Positions 11,541 through 23,900 of a stretch of 64,000 nt of DNA are shown here, in pieces (position 1 is the stretch's first letter; each line of letters starts with the position of its first letter). Location of the stretch: contig NW_027018146.1 of NCBI RefSeq assembly GCF_032854445.1, positions 1-64,000 of the forward strand, written 5' to 3'. The stretch is from Liolophura sinensis. Its lineage: Eukaryota > Mollusca > Polyplacophora > Chitonida > Chitonidae. The notes below the pieces were generated by a model. It saw only the letters and a list, made by a program, of their open reading frames with translations, was not told the DNA's origin and did no database searches. A program made the translations under genes and the position numbers.

Positions 11541-14500
11541 GTGCCCATCGGTAGCCCAGAAGACGTCAAATGTTTGGGCTAAGCGCATTTAACTCACCCA
11601 GCAATTGTCTTACTTCTAAGTGCAAGACAATCTCAATGTCTTTATCCACGTGTAGAAAAACCACACCTTTTGTACATAAAATCAGAAGGTACTTGATACA
11701 GTCTGCTGTAAAAAGTACAACTGACCACAGGCCCCACATTAATAAGTTGCCAAAAGAAGCGGAATTGAGCCAGGCATCGGCAAACTGTTGAAAAATTGCA
11801 AATTTCCCTGGTTTCCCATGGAGTAAGAGCCGTTGCTGGGCACGTGATTATGACATCAATGATCATTGAATTGTCGCTACAGCCAAACGTATTGGTCGGA
11901 GAGCAACGCGGTTTTTCACCATTCAATTTCTCATCACAAAACACATCGGATTAGCCTCTTACCAGCAACACTGGAACAGTTTTTCCACTTTTGCATTTTT
12001 GCCTGGTCTTTTTGTTAATTGAAATCGGCTACACTGTACTATGTACCATCGCGACTGGTCATTACTATATTCAACTTTTGACTATAAGTTATGTGCCATT
12101 CGATGGCCCCAGAAGACGTCAAATCTTTGGGCTAAGCGCAATTTAACTCACCCAGCAATTGTCTTACTTCTAAGTCCAAGACAATCTCAATGTCTTTATC
12201 TACGTGTAGAAAAATCCACACCTTTTGTACATAAAAATCACAAGGTACTTGATACAGTCTGCTGTAAAAAGTACAACTGACCACAGACACACATTATTAA
12301 GGTGCCAAAAGATGCGGAATTGAGCCAGGCATCGGCAGCTGTTGAAAAATTGCAAAATTTCCCTGGTTTCCATGGAGTAAGAGCCGTTGCTGGGCACTTG
12401 ATTATGACATAAATGATCATTCAATTGTCGCTACAGCCAAAAGTATTGGTCGGAGAGCAACGCGGTTTGCACCATTCGATTTCTCGTCACAAAATACGTC
12501 GGATTAGCCTCTTACCAGCAACACTGGAACATTTTTTCCTCTTTTGCATTTTTGCCTGGTCTTTTTGTTAATTGAAATCGGCTACACTGTACTATGTGCC
12601 TTCACGACTGGTCATTACTATATTCAACTTTTGACTATAAGTTATGTGCCCTTCGGTAGCCCAGAAGACGTCAAATGTTTGGGCTAAGCGCATTTAACTC
12701 ACCCAGCAATTGTCTTACTTCTAAGTGCAAGACAATCTCAATGTCTTTATCCACGTGTAGAAAAACCACACCTTTTGTACATAAAATCAGAAGGTACTTG
12801 ATACAGTCTGCTGTAAAAAGTACAACTGACCACAGGCCCACATTAATAAGGTGCCAAAAGAAGCGGAATTGAGCCAGGCATCGGCAACTGTTGAAAAATT
12901 GCAAATTTCCCTGGTTTCCATGGAGTAAGAGCCGTTGCTGGGCACGTGATTATGACATCAATGATCATTGAATTGTCGCTACAGCCAAACGTATTGGTCG
13001 GAGAGCAACGCGGTTTTCACCATTCAATTTCTCATCACAAAACACATCGTATTAGCCTCTTACCAGCAACACTGGAACAGTTTTTCCACTTTTGCATTTT
13101 TGCCTGGTCTTTTTGTTAATTGAAATCGGCCTACACTGTACTATGTACCATCGCGACTGGTCATTACTATATTCAACTTTTGACTATAAGTTATGTGCCA
13201 TTCGATGGCCCAGAAGACGTCAAATCTTTGGGCTAAGCGCATTTAACTCACCCAGCAATTGTCTTACTTCTAAGTCCAAGACAATCTCAATGTCTTTATC
13301 TACGTGTAGAAAAATCCACACCTTTTGTACATAAAAATCACAAGGTACTTGATACAGTCTGCTGTAAAAAGTACAACTGACCACAGACACACATTATTAA
13401 GGTGCCAAAAGATGCGGAATTGAGCCAGGCATCGGCAGCTGTTGAAAAATTGCAAATTTCCCTGGTTTCCATGGAGTAAGAGCCGTTGCTGGGCACTTGA
13501 TTATGACATAAATGATCATTCAATTGTCGCTACAGCCAAAAGTATTGGTCGGAGAGCAACGCGGTTTGCACCATTCGATTTCTCGTCACAAAATACGTCG
13601 GATTAGCCTCTTACCAGCAGCACTGGAACAGTTTTTCCACTTTTGCATTTTTGCCTGGTCTTTTTGCTAATTGAAATCGGCTACACTGTACTATGTACCA
13701 TCACGACTGGTCATTACTATATTCAACTTTTGACCATAAGTTATGTGCCCTTCGGTAGCCCAGAAGACCTCAAATCTTTTAACTAAGCCCATTTAACTCA
13801 CCCAGCAATTGTCTTACTTCTAAGTCGAAGACAATCTCAATGTGTTTATTTACGTGTAGAAAAACCACACCATTTGTACATAAAAATCACAAGGTACTTG
13901 ATACAGTCTGCTGTAAAAAGTACACCTGACCGCAGACCCACATGAATAAGGTGACTAAAGATGCGGAATTGAGCCAGGCATCGGCAGCTGTTGAAAAATT
14001 GCAAATTTCCCTGGTTTCCATGGAGTAAGAGCCGTTGCTGGGCACGTGATTATGACATAAAAAATCATTCAATTGTCCACTACAGCCAAAAGTATTGGTC
14101 GGAGAGCAACGCGGTTTGCATCATTCGATTTCTCGGCACAAAATACGTCGAATTAGCCTCTTACCAGCAACACTGGAACATTTTTTCCACTTTTGCATTT
14201 TTGCCTGGTCTTTTTGTTAATTGAAATCGGCTACACTGTACTATGTACCATCGCGACTGGTCATTACTATATTCAACTTTTGACTATAAGTTATGTGCCC
14301 TTCGGTAGCCCAGAAGACCTCAAATCTTTTAACTAAGCCCATTTAACTCACCCAGCAATTGTCTTACTTCTAAGTCGAAGACAATCTCAATGTCTTTATC
14401 TACGTGTAGAAAAACCACACCATTTGTACATAAAAAACACTAGGTACTTGATACAGTCTGCTGTAAAAGGTACAACTAAACACTGGCCCACATTTATAAA

Positions 14501-14842
14501 GTGCCAAAGATGTGGAATTGAGCCAGGCATCGGCAGCTGTTGAAAAATTGCAAATTTCCCTGGTTTCCATGGAGTAAGAACCGTTGCTGGTCATGTGATT
14601 ATGACATCAATGATCATTCAATTGTCGCTACAGCCAAAAGTATTGGTCGGAGAGCAACGCGGTTTGCACCATTCGATTTCTCGTCACAAAATACGTCGGA
14701 TTAGCCTCTTGCCAGCAGCTCTGGAACAGTTTTTTTACCTTTGCATTTTTGCCTGGTCTTTTTGTGAATTGAAATCGGCTACACTGTACTATGTACCATC
14801 GCGACTGGTCATTACTATATTCAACTTTTGACTATAAGTTAT

Positions 14843-17039
14843 GTGCCCTTCGGTAGCCCAGAAGACGTCAAATCTTTGGGCTAAGCACATTTAACTCACC
14901 CAGCAATTGTCTTACTTCTAAGTTCAAGACAATCTCAATGTCTTTATTTACGTGTAGAAAAAACCACACCTTTTGTACATAAAAATCACAAGGTACTTGA
15001 TACAGTCTGCTGTAAAAAGTACAACTGACCACAGACCCACATTAATAAGGTGCCAAAAGATGCGGAATTGAGCCAGGCATCGGCAGCTGTTGAAAATGTG
15101 CAAATTTCCCTGGTTTCCATGGAGTAAGAGCCGTTGCTGGGCACGTGATTATGACATAAGTGATCATTCAATTGTCACTACAGCCAAAAGTATTGGTCGG
15201 AGACAAACACGGTTTGCACCATTCGATTTCTCGGCACAAAATACGTCGGATTAGCCTCTTACCAGCAGCACTGGAACAGTTTTTCCACTTTTGCATTTTT
15301 GCCTGGTCTTTTTGTTAATGGAAATCGGCTACACTGTACTATGTACCATCACGACTGGTCATTACTATATTCACCTTTTGACTATAAGTTATGTGCCCTT
15401 CGGTAGCCCAGAAGACGTCAAATCTTTTAACTAAGCCCATTTAACTCACCCAGCAATTGTCTTACTTCTAAGTGCAAGACAATCTCAATGTGTTTATTTA
15501 CGTGTAGAAAAACCACACCATTTGTACATAAAAAACACAAGGTACTTGATACAGTCTGCTGTAAAAAGTACAACTGACCACAGACCCACATGAATAAGGT
15601 GCCAAAAGATGCGGAATTGAGCCAGGCATCGGCAGCTGTTGAAAAATTGCAAATTTCCCTGGTTTCCATGGAGTAAGAGCCGTTGCTGGGCACGTGATTA
15701 TGACATAAATAATCATTCAATTGTCACTACAGCCAAAAGTATTGGTCGGAGAGCAACGCGGTTTGCATCATTCGATTTCTCGGCACAAAATACGTCGGAA
15801 TAGCCTCTTACCAGCTACACTGGAACATTTTTTCCTCTTTTGCATTTTTGCCTGGTCTTTTTGTTAATTGAAATCGGCTACACTGTACTATGTGCCTTCA
15901 CGACTGGTCATTACTATATTCAACTTTTGACTATAAGTAATGTGCCCTTCGGTAGCCCAGAAGACGTCAAATGTTTGGGCCAAGCCCATTTAACTCACCC
16001 AGCAATTGTCTTACTTCTAAGTCCAAGACAATCTCAATGTCTTTATTTACGTGTAGAAAAACCACACCTTTTGTACATAAAAATCACAAGGTACTTGATA
16101 CAGTCTGCTGTAAAAAGTACAACTGACCACAGACCCACATTATTAAGGTGCCAAAAGATGCGGAATTGAGCCAGGCATCGGCAGCTGTTGAAAATGTGCA
16201 AATTTCCCTGGTTTCCATGGAGTAAGAGCCGTTGCTGGGCACGTGATTATGACATAAATGATCATTCAATTGTCACTACAGCCAAAAGTATTGGTCGGAG
16301 ACAAACAAGGTTTGCACCATTCGATTTCTAGGCACAAAATACGTCGGATTAGCCTCTTACCAGCAGCACTGGAACAGTTTTTCCACTTTTGCATTTTTGC
16401 CTGGTCTTTTTGTTAATGGAAATCGGCTACACTGTACTATGTACCATCACGACTGGTCATTACTATATTCAACTTTTGACTATAAGTTATGTGCCCTTCG
16501 GTAGCCCAGAAGACGTCAAATCTTTTAACTAAGCCCATTTAACTCACCCAGCAATTGTCTTACTTCTAAGTCCAAGACAATCTCAATGTGTTTATTTACG
16601 TGTAGAAAAACCACACCATTTGTACATAAAAAACACAAGGTACTTGATACAGTCTGCTGTAAAAAGTACAACTGACCACAGACCCACATGAATAAGGTGC
16701 CAAAAGATGCGGAATTGAGCCAGGCATCGGCAGCTGTTGAAAAATTGCAAATTTCCCTGGTTTCCATGGAGTAAGAGCCGTTGCTGGGCATGTGATTATG
16801 ACATAAATAATCATTCAATTGTCACTACAGCCAAAAGTATTGGTCGGAGAGCAACGCGGTTTGCATCATTCGATTTCTCGGCACAAAATACGTCGGATTA
16901 GCCTCTTACCAGCAACACTGGAACATTTTTTCCTCTTTTGCATTTTTGCCTGGTCTTTTTGTTAATTGAAATCGGCTACACTGTACTATGTGCCTTCACG
17001 ACTGGTCATTACTATATTCAACTTTTGACTATAAGTTAT
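14843..17039. repeat. Two-monomer B higher-order repeat, second location
   Basis: The same alternating pair of B types as at 9,341-11,540, again in two copies, 1,098 bp apart. The start points 14,843, 15,393, 15,942 and 16,490 show regular spacing with few indels. It is part of the larger 10-monomer duplication. A shorter run of the same alternating types is at about 54,380-56,030. Confidence 0.85.
15393..15941. repeat. Representative subfamily B monomer (549 bp)
   Basis: This B unit has the diagnostic states CTTTTAACTAAG, TGTGTTTATTTACG, CCACACCATTTG, CACATGAATAAGG, GACATAAATAATC, GTCACTACAG, GCATCATTCG, CTCGGCAC and CTTCACGACTGG. It aligns end to end with subfamily A without large indels, so the subfamilies are diverged alleles of one 549-bp unit rather than unrelated satellites. 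It is one of two alternating B types in the 2-monomer repeat around it. Confidence 0.9.
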
Positions 17040-20000
17040 GTGCCCTTCGGTAGCCCAGAAGACGTCAAATGTTTGGGCTAAGCGCATTTAACTCACCCAG
17101 CAATTGTCTTACTTCTAAGTGCAAGACAATCTCAATGTCTTTATCCACGTGTAGAAAAACCACACCTTTTGTACATAAAATCAGAAGGTACTTGATACAG
17201 TCTGCTGTAAAAAGTACAACTGACCACAGGCCCACATTAATAAGGTGCCAAAAGAAGCGGAATTGAGCCAGGCATCGGCAACTGTTGAAAAATTGCAAAT
17301 TTCCCTGGTTTCCATGGAGTAAGAGCCGTTGCTGGGCACGTGATTATGACATCAATGATCATTGAATTGTCGCTACAGCCAAACGTATTGGTCGGAGAGC
17401 AACGCGGTTTGCACCATTCGATTTCTCGTCACAAAATACGTCGGATTAGCCTCTTACCAGCAGCACTGGAACAGTTTTTCCACTTTTGCATTTTTGCCTG
17501 GTCTTTTTGTGAATTGAAATCGGCTACACTGTACTCTGTACAATCGCGACTGGTCATTACTATATTCAACTTTTGACTATAAGTTATGTGCCCTTCGGTA
17601 GCCCAGAAGGCGTCAAATCTTTGGGCTAAGCCCATTTAACTCACCCAGCAATTGTCTTACTTCTAAGTCCAAGACAATCTCAATGTCTTTATCTACGTGT
17701 AGAAAAACCAGACCATTTGTACATAAAAAACACAAGGTACTTGATACAGTCTGCTGTAAAAAGTACAACTGACCACAGGCCCACATTAATAAGGTGCCAA
17801 AAGATGCGGAATTGAGCCAGGCATCGGCAGCTGTTGCAAAATTGCAAATTTCCCTTTTTTACATGGAGTAAGAGCCGTTGCTGGGCACGTGATTATGACA
17901 TCAATGATCATTGAATTGTCGCTACAGCCAAAAGTATTGGTCGGAGAGCAACGCGGTTTGCACCATTCGATTTCTCGTCACAAAATACGTCGGATTAGCC
18001 TCTTACCAGCAGCACTGGAACAGTTTTTCCACTTTTGCATTTTTGCCTGGTCTTTTTGTTAATTGAAATCGGCTACACTGTACTATGTACCATCGCGACT
18101 GGTCATTACTATATTTAACTTTTGACTATAAGTTATGTGCCCTTCGGTAGCCCAGAAGACGTCAAATCTTTGGGCTAAGCCCATTTAACTCACCCAGCAA
18201 TTGTCTTACTTCTAAGTCCAAGACAATCTCATTGTCTTTATCTACGTGTAGAAAAACCAGACCATTTGTACATAAAAAACACAAGGTACTTGATACAGTC
18301 TGCTGTAAAAAATACAACTGACCACAGACCCACATTAATAAGGTGCCAAAAGAAGCGGAATTGAGCCAGGCATTGGAAACTGTTGAAAAATTGCAAATTT
18401 CCCTGGTTTCCATGGAGTAAGAGCCGTTGCTGGGCACGTGATTATGACATCAATGATCATTGAATTGTCGCTACAGCCAAACGTATTGGTCGGAGAGCAA
18501 CGCGGTTTGCACCATTCGATTTCTCGTCACAAAATACGTCGGATTAGCCTCTTGCCAGCAGCACTGGAACAGTTTTTCCTCTTTTGCATTTTTGCCTGGT
18601 CTTTTTGTGAATTGAAATCGGCTACACTGTACTATGTACCATCGCGACTGGTCATTACTATATTCAACTTTTGACTATAAGTTATGTGCCCTTCGGTAGC
18701 CCAGAAGGCTTCAAATCTTTTGGCTAAGCCCATTTAACTCACCCAGCAATTGTCTTACTTCTAAGTCCAAGACAATCTCAATGTCTTTATCTACGTGTAG
18801 AAAAACCAGACCAATTGTACATAAAAAACACAAGGTACTTGATACAGTCTGCTGTAAAAAGTACAACTGACCACAGGCCCACATTAATAAGGTGCCAAAA
18901 GATGCGGAATTGAGCCAGGCATCGGCAGCTGTTGCAAAATTGCAAATTTCCCTTTTTTACATGGAGTAAGAGCCGTTGCTGGGCACGTGATTATGACATC
19001 AATGATCATTCAATTGTCGCTACAGCCAAAAGTATTGGTCGGAGAGCAACGCGGTTTGCAACATTCGATTTCTCGTCAGAAAATACGTCGGATTAGCCTC
19101 TTACCAGCAGCACTGGAACAGTTTTTCCACTCTTGCATTTTTGCCTGGTCTTTTTGTCAATTGAAATCGGCTACACTGTACTATGTACCATCGCGACTGG
19201 TCATTACTATATTTAACTTTTGACTATAAGTTATGTGCCTTTCGGTAGCCCAGAAGACGTCAAATCTTTGGGCTAAGCCCATTTAACTCACCCAGCAATT
19301 GTCTTACTTCTAAGTCCAAGACAATCTCAATGTCTTTATCTACGTGTAGAAATACCAGACCATTTGTACATAAAAAAACACAAGGTACTTGATACAGTCT
19401 GCTGTAAAAAGTACAACTGACCAGAGACCCATATTTATAAGGTGCCAAAAGATGCGGAATTGAGCCAGGCATCGGCAGCTGTTGAAAAATTGCAAATTTC
19501 CCTGGTTTCCATGGAGTAAGAGCCGTTGCTGGGCACGTGATTATGACATCAATGATCATTCAATTGTCGCTAAAGCCAAAAGTATTGGTCGGAGAGAAAC
19601 GCGGTTTGCACCATTCGATTTCTCGTCACAAAATACGTCGGATTAGCCTCTTACCAGCAGCACTGGAACAGTTTTTCCACTTTTGCATTTTTGCCTGGTC
19701 TTTTTGTTAATTGAAATCGGCTACACTGTACTATGTACCATCGCGACTGGTCATTACTATATTCAACTTTTGACTATATGTTATGTGCCCTTCGGTAGCC
19801 CAGAAGGCGTCAAATCTTTGGGCTAAGCCCATTTAACTCACCCAGCAATTGTCTTACTTCTAAGTCCAAGACAATCTCAATGTCTTTATCTACGTGTAGA
19901 AAAACCAGACCATTTGTACATAAAAAACACAAGGTACTTGATACAGTCTGCTGTAAAAAGTACAACTGACCACAGGCCCACATTAATAAGGTGCCAAAAG

Positions 20001-20916
20001 ATGCGGAATTGAGCCAGGCATCGGCAGCTGTTGAAAAATTGCAAATTTCCCTGGTTTCCATGGAGTAAGAGCCGTTGCTGGGCACGTGATTATGACATCA
20101 ATGATCATTCAATTGTCGCTACAGCCAAAAGTATTGGTCGGAGAGCAACGCGGTTTGCACCATTCGATTTCTCGTCACAAAATTCGTCGGATTAGCCTCT
20201 TACCAGCAGCACTGGAACAGTTTTTCCACTTTTGCATTTTTGCCTGGTCTTTTTGTTAATTGAAATCGGCTACACTGTACTATGTACCATCGCGACTGGT
20301 CATTACTATATTCAACTTTTGACTATAAGTTATGTGCCCTTCGGTAGATCAGAAGACCTCAAATCTTTGGGCTAAGCGCATTTAACGCACCCAGCAATTG
20401 TCTTACTTCTAAGTCCAAGACAATCTCAATGTCTTTATCTACGTGTAGAAAAACCAGACCATTTGTACATATAAAACACAAGGTACTTGATACAGTCTGC
20501 TGTAAAAAGTACAACTGACCACAGGCCCACATTAATAAGGTGCCAAAAGATGCGGAATTGAGCCAGGCATCGGCAGCTGTTGAAAAATTGCAAATGTCCC
20601 TGGTTTCCATGGAGTAAGAGCCGTTGCTGGGCACGTGATTATGACATCAATGATCATTCAATTGTCGCTACAGCCAAAAGTATTGGTCGGAGAGCAACGC
20701 GGTTTGCACCATTCGATTTCTCGTCACAAAATACGTCGGATTAGCCTCTTACCAGCAACACTGGAACAGTTTTTCCACTTTTGCATTTTTGCCTGGTCTT
20801 TTTGTTCATTGAAATCGGCTACACTGTACTATGTACCATCGCGACTGGTCATTACTATATTCAACTTTTGACTATAAGTTATGTGCCCTTCGGTAGCCCA
20901 GAAGACGTCAAATCTT

Positions 20917-20929
20917 TGGGCTAAGCCCA
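20917..20929. other. TGGGC-TAA-GCCCA hairpin
   Basis: A 5-bp inverted repeat with a 3-base loop near the start of most A monomers. It is shortened where the text reads GCTAAGCGC or TTTTGGCTAAG and lost where it reads CTTTTAACTAAG, so it is not universally kept. No downstream T-run or gene suggests a terminator. Confidence 0.6.
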
Positions 20930-21031
20930 TTTAACTCACCCAGCAATTGTCTTACTTCTAAGTCCAAGACAATCTCAATGTCTTTATCTACGTGTAGAAA
21001 AACCAGACCATTTGTACATAAAAAACACAAG

Positions 21032-21061
21032 GTACTTGATACAGTCTGCTGTAAAAAGTAC
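21032..21061. other. Conserved 30-bp dyad (one per monomer)
   Basis: The arms GTACTT and AAGTAC enclose a second pair, TACAG and CTGTA, around a TCTG loop; the only unpaired bases between the arms are a symmetric GA/AA. That is 11 base pairs in 30 bases. The same element is at 180-209 and at the equivalent place in essentially every monomer. Common variants weaken it by one pair (TCTGATGTA; AAATAC in CTGTAAAAAATAC). The left half lies in the most constant segment of the monomer. A protein-binding site or a cruciform is possible but not shown. Confidence 0.8.
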
Positions 21062-21180
21062 AACTGACCACAAACCCACATTAATAAGGTGCCAAAAGAA
21101 GCGGAATTGAGCCAGGCATCGGCAGCTGTTGAAAAATTGCAAATTTCCCTGGTTTCCATGGAGTAAGAGCCGTTGCTGGG

Positions 21181-21186
21181 CACGTG
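21181..21186. other. CACGTG (E-box-like) motif, one per monomer
   Basis: CACGTG lies 11 bp upstream of the AATGATCATT palindrome in nearly every monomer. Exceptions include GGCACTTG (about 7,995 and 13,492), GTCATGTG (about 9,089; 14,589; 49,741), GGCATGTG (16,788) and CACGTAAT (55,783; 57,980; 61,824). The motif is a known binding core for bHLH-type factors in eukaryotes, but a 6-base match alone does not show use. Confidence 0.45.
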
Positions 21187-21429
21187 ATTATGGCATCAAT
21201 GATCATTCAATTGTCGCTACAGCCAAAAGTATTTGTCGGAGAGCAACGCGGTTTGCACCATTCGATTTCTCGTCACAAAATACGTCGGATTAGCCTCTTA
21301 CCAGCAGCACTGGAACAGTTTTTCCACTTTTGCATTTTTGCCTGGTCTTTTTGTGAATTGAAATCGGCTACACTGTCGTATGTACCATCGCGACTGGTCA
21401 TTACTATATTCAACTTTTGACTATAAATT

Positions 21430-23900
21430 ATGTGCCCTTCGGTAGCCCAGAAGACGTCAAATCTTTGGGCTAAGCCCATTTAACTCACCCAGCAATTGTC
21501 TTACTTCTAAGTCCAAGACAATCTCAATGTCTTTATCTACGTGTAGAAAAACCACACCATTTGTACATATAAAACACAAGGTACTTGATACAGTCTGCTG
21601 TAAAAAGTACAACTGACCACAGGCCCACATTAATAAGGTGCCAAAAGATGCGGAATTGAGCCAGGCATCGGCAGCTGTTGAAAAATTGCAAATTTCCCTG
21701 GTTTCCATGGAGTAAAAGCCGTTGGTGGGCACGTGATTATGACATCAATGATCATTCAATTGTCGCTACAGCCAAAAGTATTGGTCGGAGAGCAACGCGG
21801 TTTGCACCATTCGATTTCTCGTCAGAAAATACCTCGGATTAGCCTCTTACCAGCAGCACTGGAACAGTTTTTCCACTTTTGTATTTTCGCCTGGTCTTTT
21901 TGTTAATTGAAATCGGCTACACTGTACTATGTACCATCGCGACTGGTCATTACTATATTTAACTTTTGACTATAAGTTATGTGCCCTTCGGTAGCCCAGA
22001 AGACGTCAAATATTTGGGCTAAGCCCATTTAACTCACCCAGCAATTGTCTTACTTCCAAGTCCAAGACAATCTCAATGTCTTTATCTACGTGTAGAAAAA
22101 CCAGACCATTTGTACATAAAAAAACATAAGGTACTTGATACAGTCTGCTGTAAAAAGTACAACTGACCACAGACCCACATTAATAAGGTGCCAAATAATG
22201 CGGAATTGATCCAGGCATCGGCAGCTGTTGAAAAATTGCAAATTTCCTTGGTTTCCATGGAGTAAGAGCCGTTGCTGGGCACGTGATTATGACATCAATG
22301 ATCATTCAATTGTCGCTAAAGCCAAAAGTATTGGTAGGAGAGCAACGCGGTTTGCACCATTCGATTTCTCGTCACAAAATACGTCGGATTAGCCTCTTAC
22401 CAGCAGCACTGGAACAGTTTTTCCACTTTTGCATTTTTGCCTGGTCTTTTTGTTAATTGAAATCGGCTACACTGTACTATGTACCATCGCGACTGGTCAT
22501 TACTATATTCAACTTTTGACTATAAGTTATGTGCCCTTCGGTAGCCCAGAAGACGTCAAATCTTTTTGCTAAGCCCATTTAACTCACCCAGCAATTGTCT
22601 TACTTCTAAGTCCAAGACAATCTCATTGTCTTTATCTACGTGTAGAAAAACCAGACCATTTGTACATAAAAAACACAAGGTACTTGATACAGTCTGATGT
22701 AAAAAGTACAACTGACCACAGACCCACATTAATAAGGTGCCAAAGGAAGCGGAATTGAGCCAGGCATCGGCAGCAGTTGAAAAGTTGCAAATTTCCCTGG
22801 TTTCCATGGAGTAAGAGCCGTTGCTACGCACGTGATTATGACATCAATGATCATTCAATTGTCGCTACAGCCAAAAGTATTTGTCGGAGAGCAACGCGGT
22901 TTGCACCATTCGATTTCTCGTCACAAAATACGTTGGATTAGCCTCTTACCAGCAACACTGGAACAGTTTTTCCACTTTTGCATTTTTGCCTGGTCTTTTT
23001 GTTAATTGAAATCGGCTACACTGTCGTATGTACCATTGCGACTGGTCATTACTATATTCAACTTTTGACTATAAGTTATGTGCCCTTCGGTAGCACAGAA
23101 GACCTCAAATCTTTGGGCTAAGCCCATTTAACTCACCCAGCAATTGTCTTACTTCTAAGTCCAAGACAATCTCAATGTCCTTATCTACGTGTAGAAAAAC
23201 CAGACCATTTGTACATAAAAAACACAAGGTACTTGATACAGTCTGCTGTAAAAAGTACAACTGACAACAGACCTACATTAATAAGGTGCCAAAAGATGCG
23301 GAATTGAGCCAGGCATCGGCAGCTGTTGAAAAATTGCAAATTTCCCTGGTTTCCATGGAGTAAGAGCCGTTGCTGGGCACGTGATTATGACATCAATGAT
23401 CATTCAATTGTCGCTACAGCCAAAAGTATTGGTCGGAGAGCAACGCGGTTTGCAACATTCAATTTCTCGTCACAAAATACGTCGGATTAGCCTCTTACCA
23501 GCAGCACTGGAACAGTTTATCCACTTTTGCATTTTTGCCTGGTCTTTGTGTTAATTGAAATCGGCTACACTGTACTATGTACCATCGCGACTGGTCATTA
23601 CTATATTCAACTTTTGACTAAAAGTTATGTGCCCTTCGGTAGCCCAGAAGACCTCAAATCTTTTGGCTAAGCCCATTTAACTCACCCAGCAATTGTCTTA
23701 CTTCTAAGTCCAAGACAATCTCAATGTCTTTATCTACGTGTAAAAAAACCAGACCATTTGTACATAAAAAAACACAAGGTACTTGATACAGTCTGCTGTA
23801 AAAAGTACAACTGACCACAGACCCACATTACTAAGGTGCCAAAAGAAGCGGAATTGAGCCAGGCATCGGCAGCTGTTAAAAAATTGCAAATTTCCCTGGT
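21430..23900. repeat. Dispersed copy of 1,130-3,600 (37 monomers apart)
   Basis: This segment matches about 1,130-3,600 with an offset of 20,305 bp through most of its length. Shared states in order are ATATAAAACAC, AATAATGCGGAATTGATCC with TTCCAAGTCC and GGTAGGAG, TCTTTTTGCTAAG with GTTGCTACGCACG, GTAGCACAG with TGTCCTTATC and GACAACAGACCTAC, then the GTGTAAAAAAACC type. The right end breaks near the CATTAATATG unit (23,951), which instead matches the unit at 351. Confidence 0.8.

Larger units (their letters stand above)
13195..17039. repeat. Ten-monomer duplication, right copy
   Basis: Copy of 7,709-11,540 about 10 monomers downstream with the same order of monomer types. It keeps GCGACTGGTCATTA where the left copy is deleted, so it is the more intact copy. 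Between the two copies lie monomers that are themselves a local two-monomer duplication (about 11,541-12,550 versus 12,647-13,640). Confidence 0.85.
7027..17345. repeat. Subfamily B block 1
   Basis: About 19 B-type monomers, recognised by ACATAAAAATCAC, TTTATTTACG, GTCACTACAG, CTCGGCAC and TCACGACTGG. Several sub-types occur: the GTGCCATTCGATGGCCC type (7,709; 12,094; 13,195), the CTTTTAACTAAG type, a type with CACTAGGTAC, TAAAAGGTAC and GGTCATGTG (8,792 and 14,294), and the alternating pair described separately. The left edge coincides with a 10-bp deletion at about 7,027-7,030. The right edge lies between the CAGAAGGTAC marker (about 17,180) and the A-type TTTGCACCATTCG marker (about 17,408). 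Confidence 0.85.
20883..21431. repeat. Representative subfamily A monomer (549 bp)
   Basis: This unit is exactly 549 bp between successive GTGCCCTTCGG starts and is close to the A consensus. In order it carries a TGGGC/GCCCA hairpin (20,917-20,929), an AAGACA/TGTCTT hairpin (20,966-20,984), the 30-bp dyad (21,032-21,061), a CACGTG box (21,181-21,186), an AATGATCATT palindrome (21,198-21,207), and a T-rich tail. Hand count of 20,881-21,420 gives 229 G+C in 540 bases, about 42%. Its longest open frame is a 91-codon minus-strand frame recurring in many copies, with no recognisable domain. Private changes include TGGCATC for TGACATC and ATTTGTCGG for ATTGGTCGG. Confidence 0.95.

Noticed and set aside
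21228-21275. Pol III-like internal promoter (TGGTCGGAGAG as A box, CATTCGATTTC as B box; CATTCGATTCC in some units)
   Set aside because: The spacing (about 26 bp start to start) is shorter than usual, the flanks do not pair as a tRNA T arm, and the A-box consensus is loose enough for chance matches. Small-RNA data would be needed.
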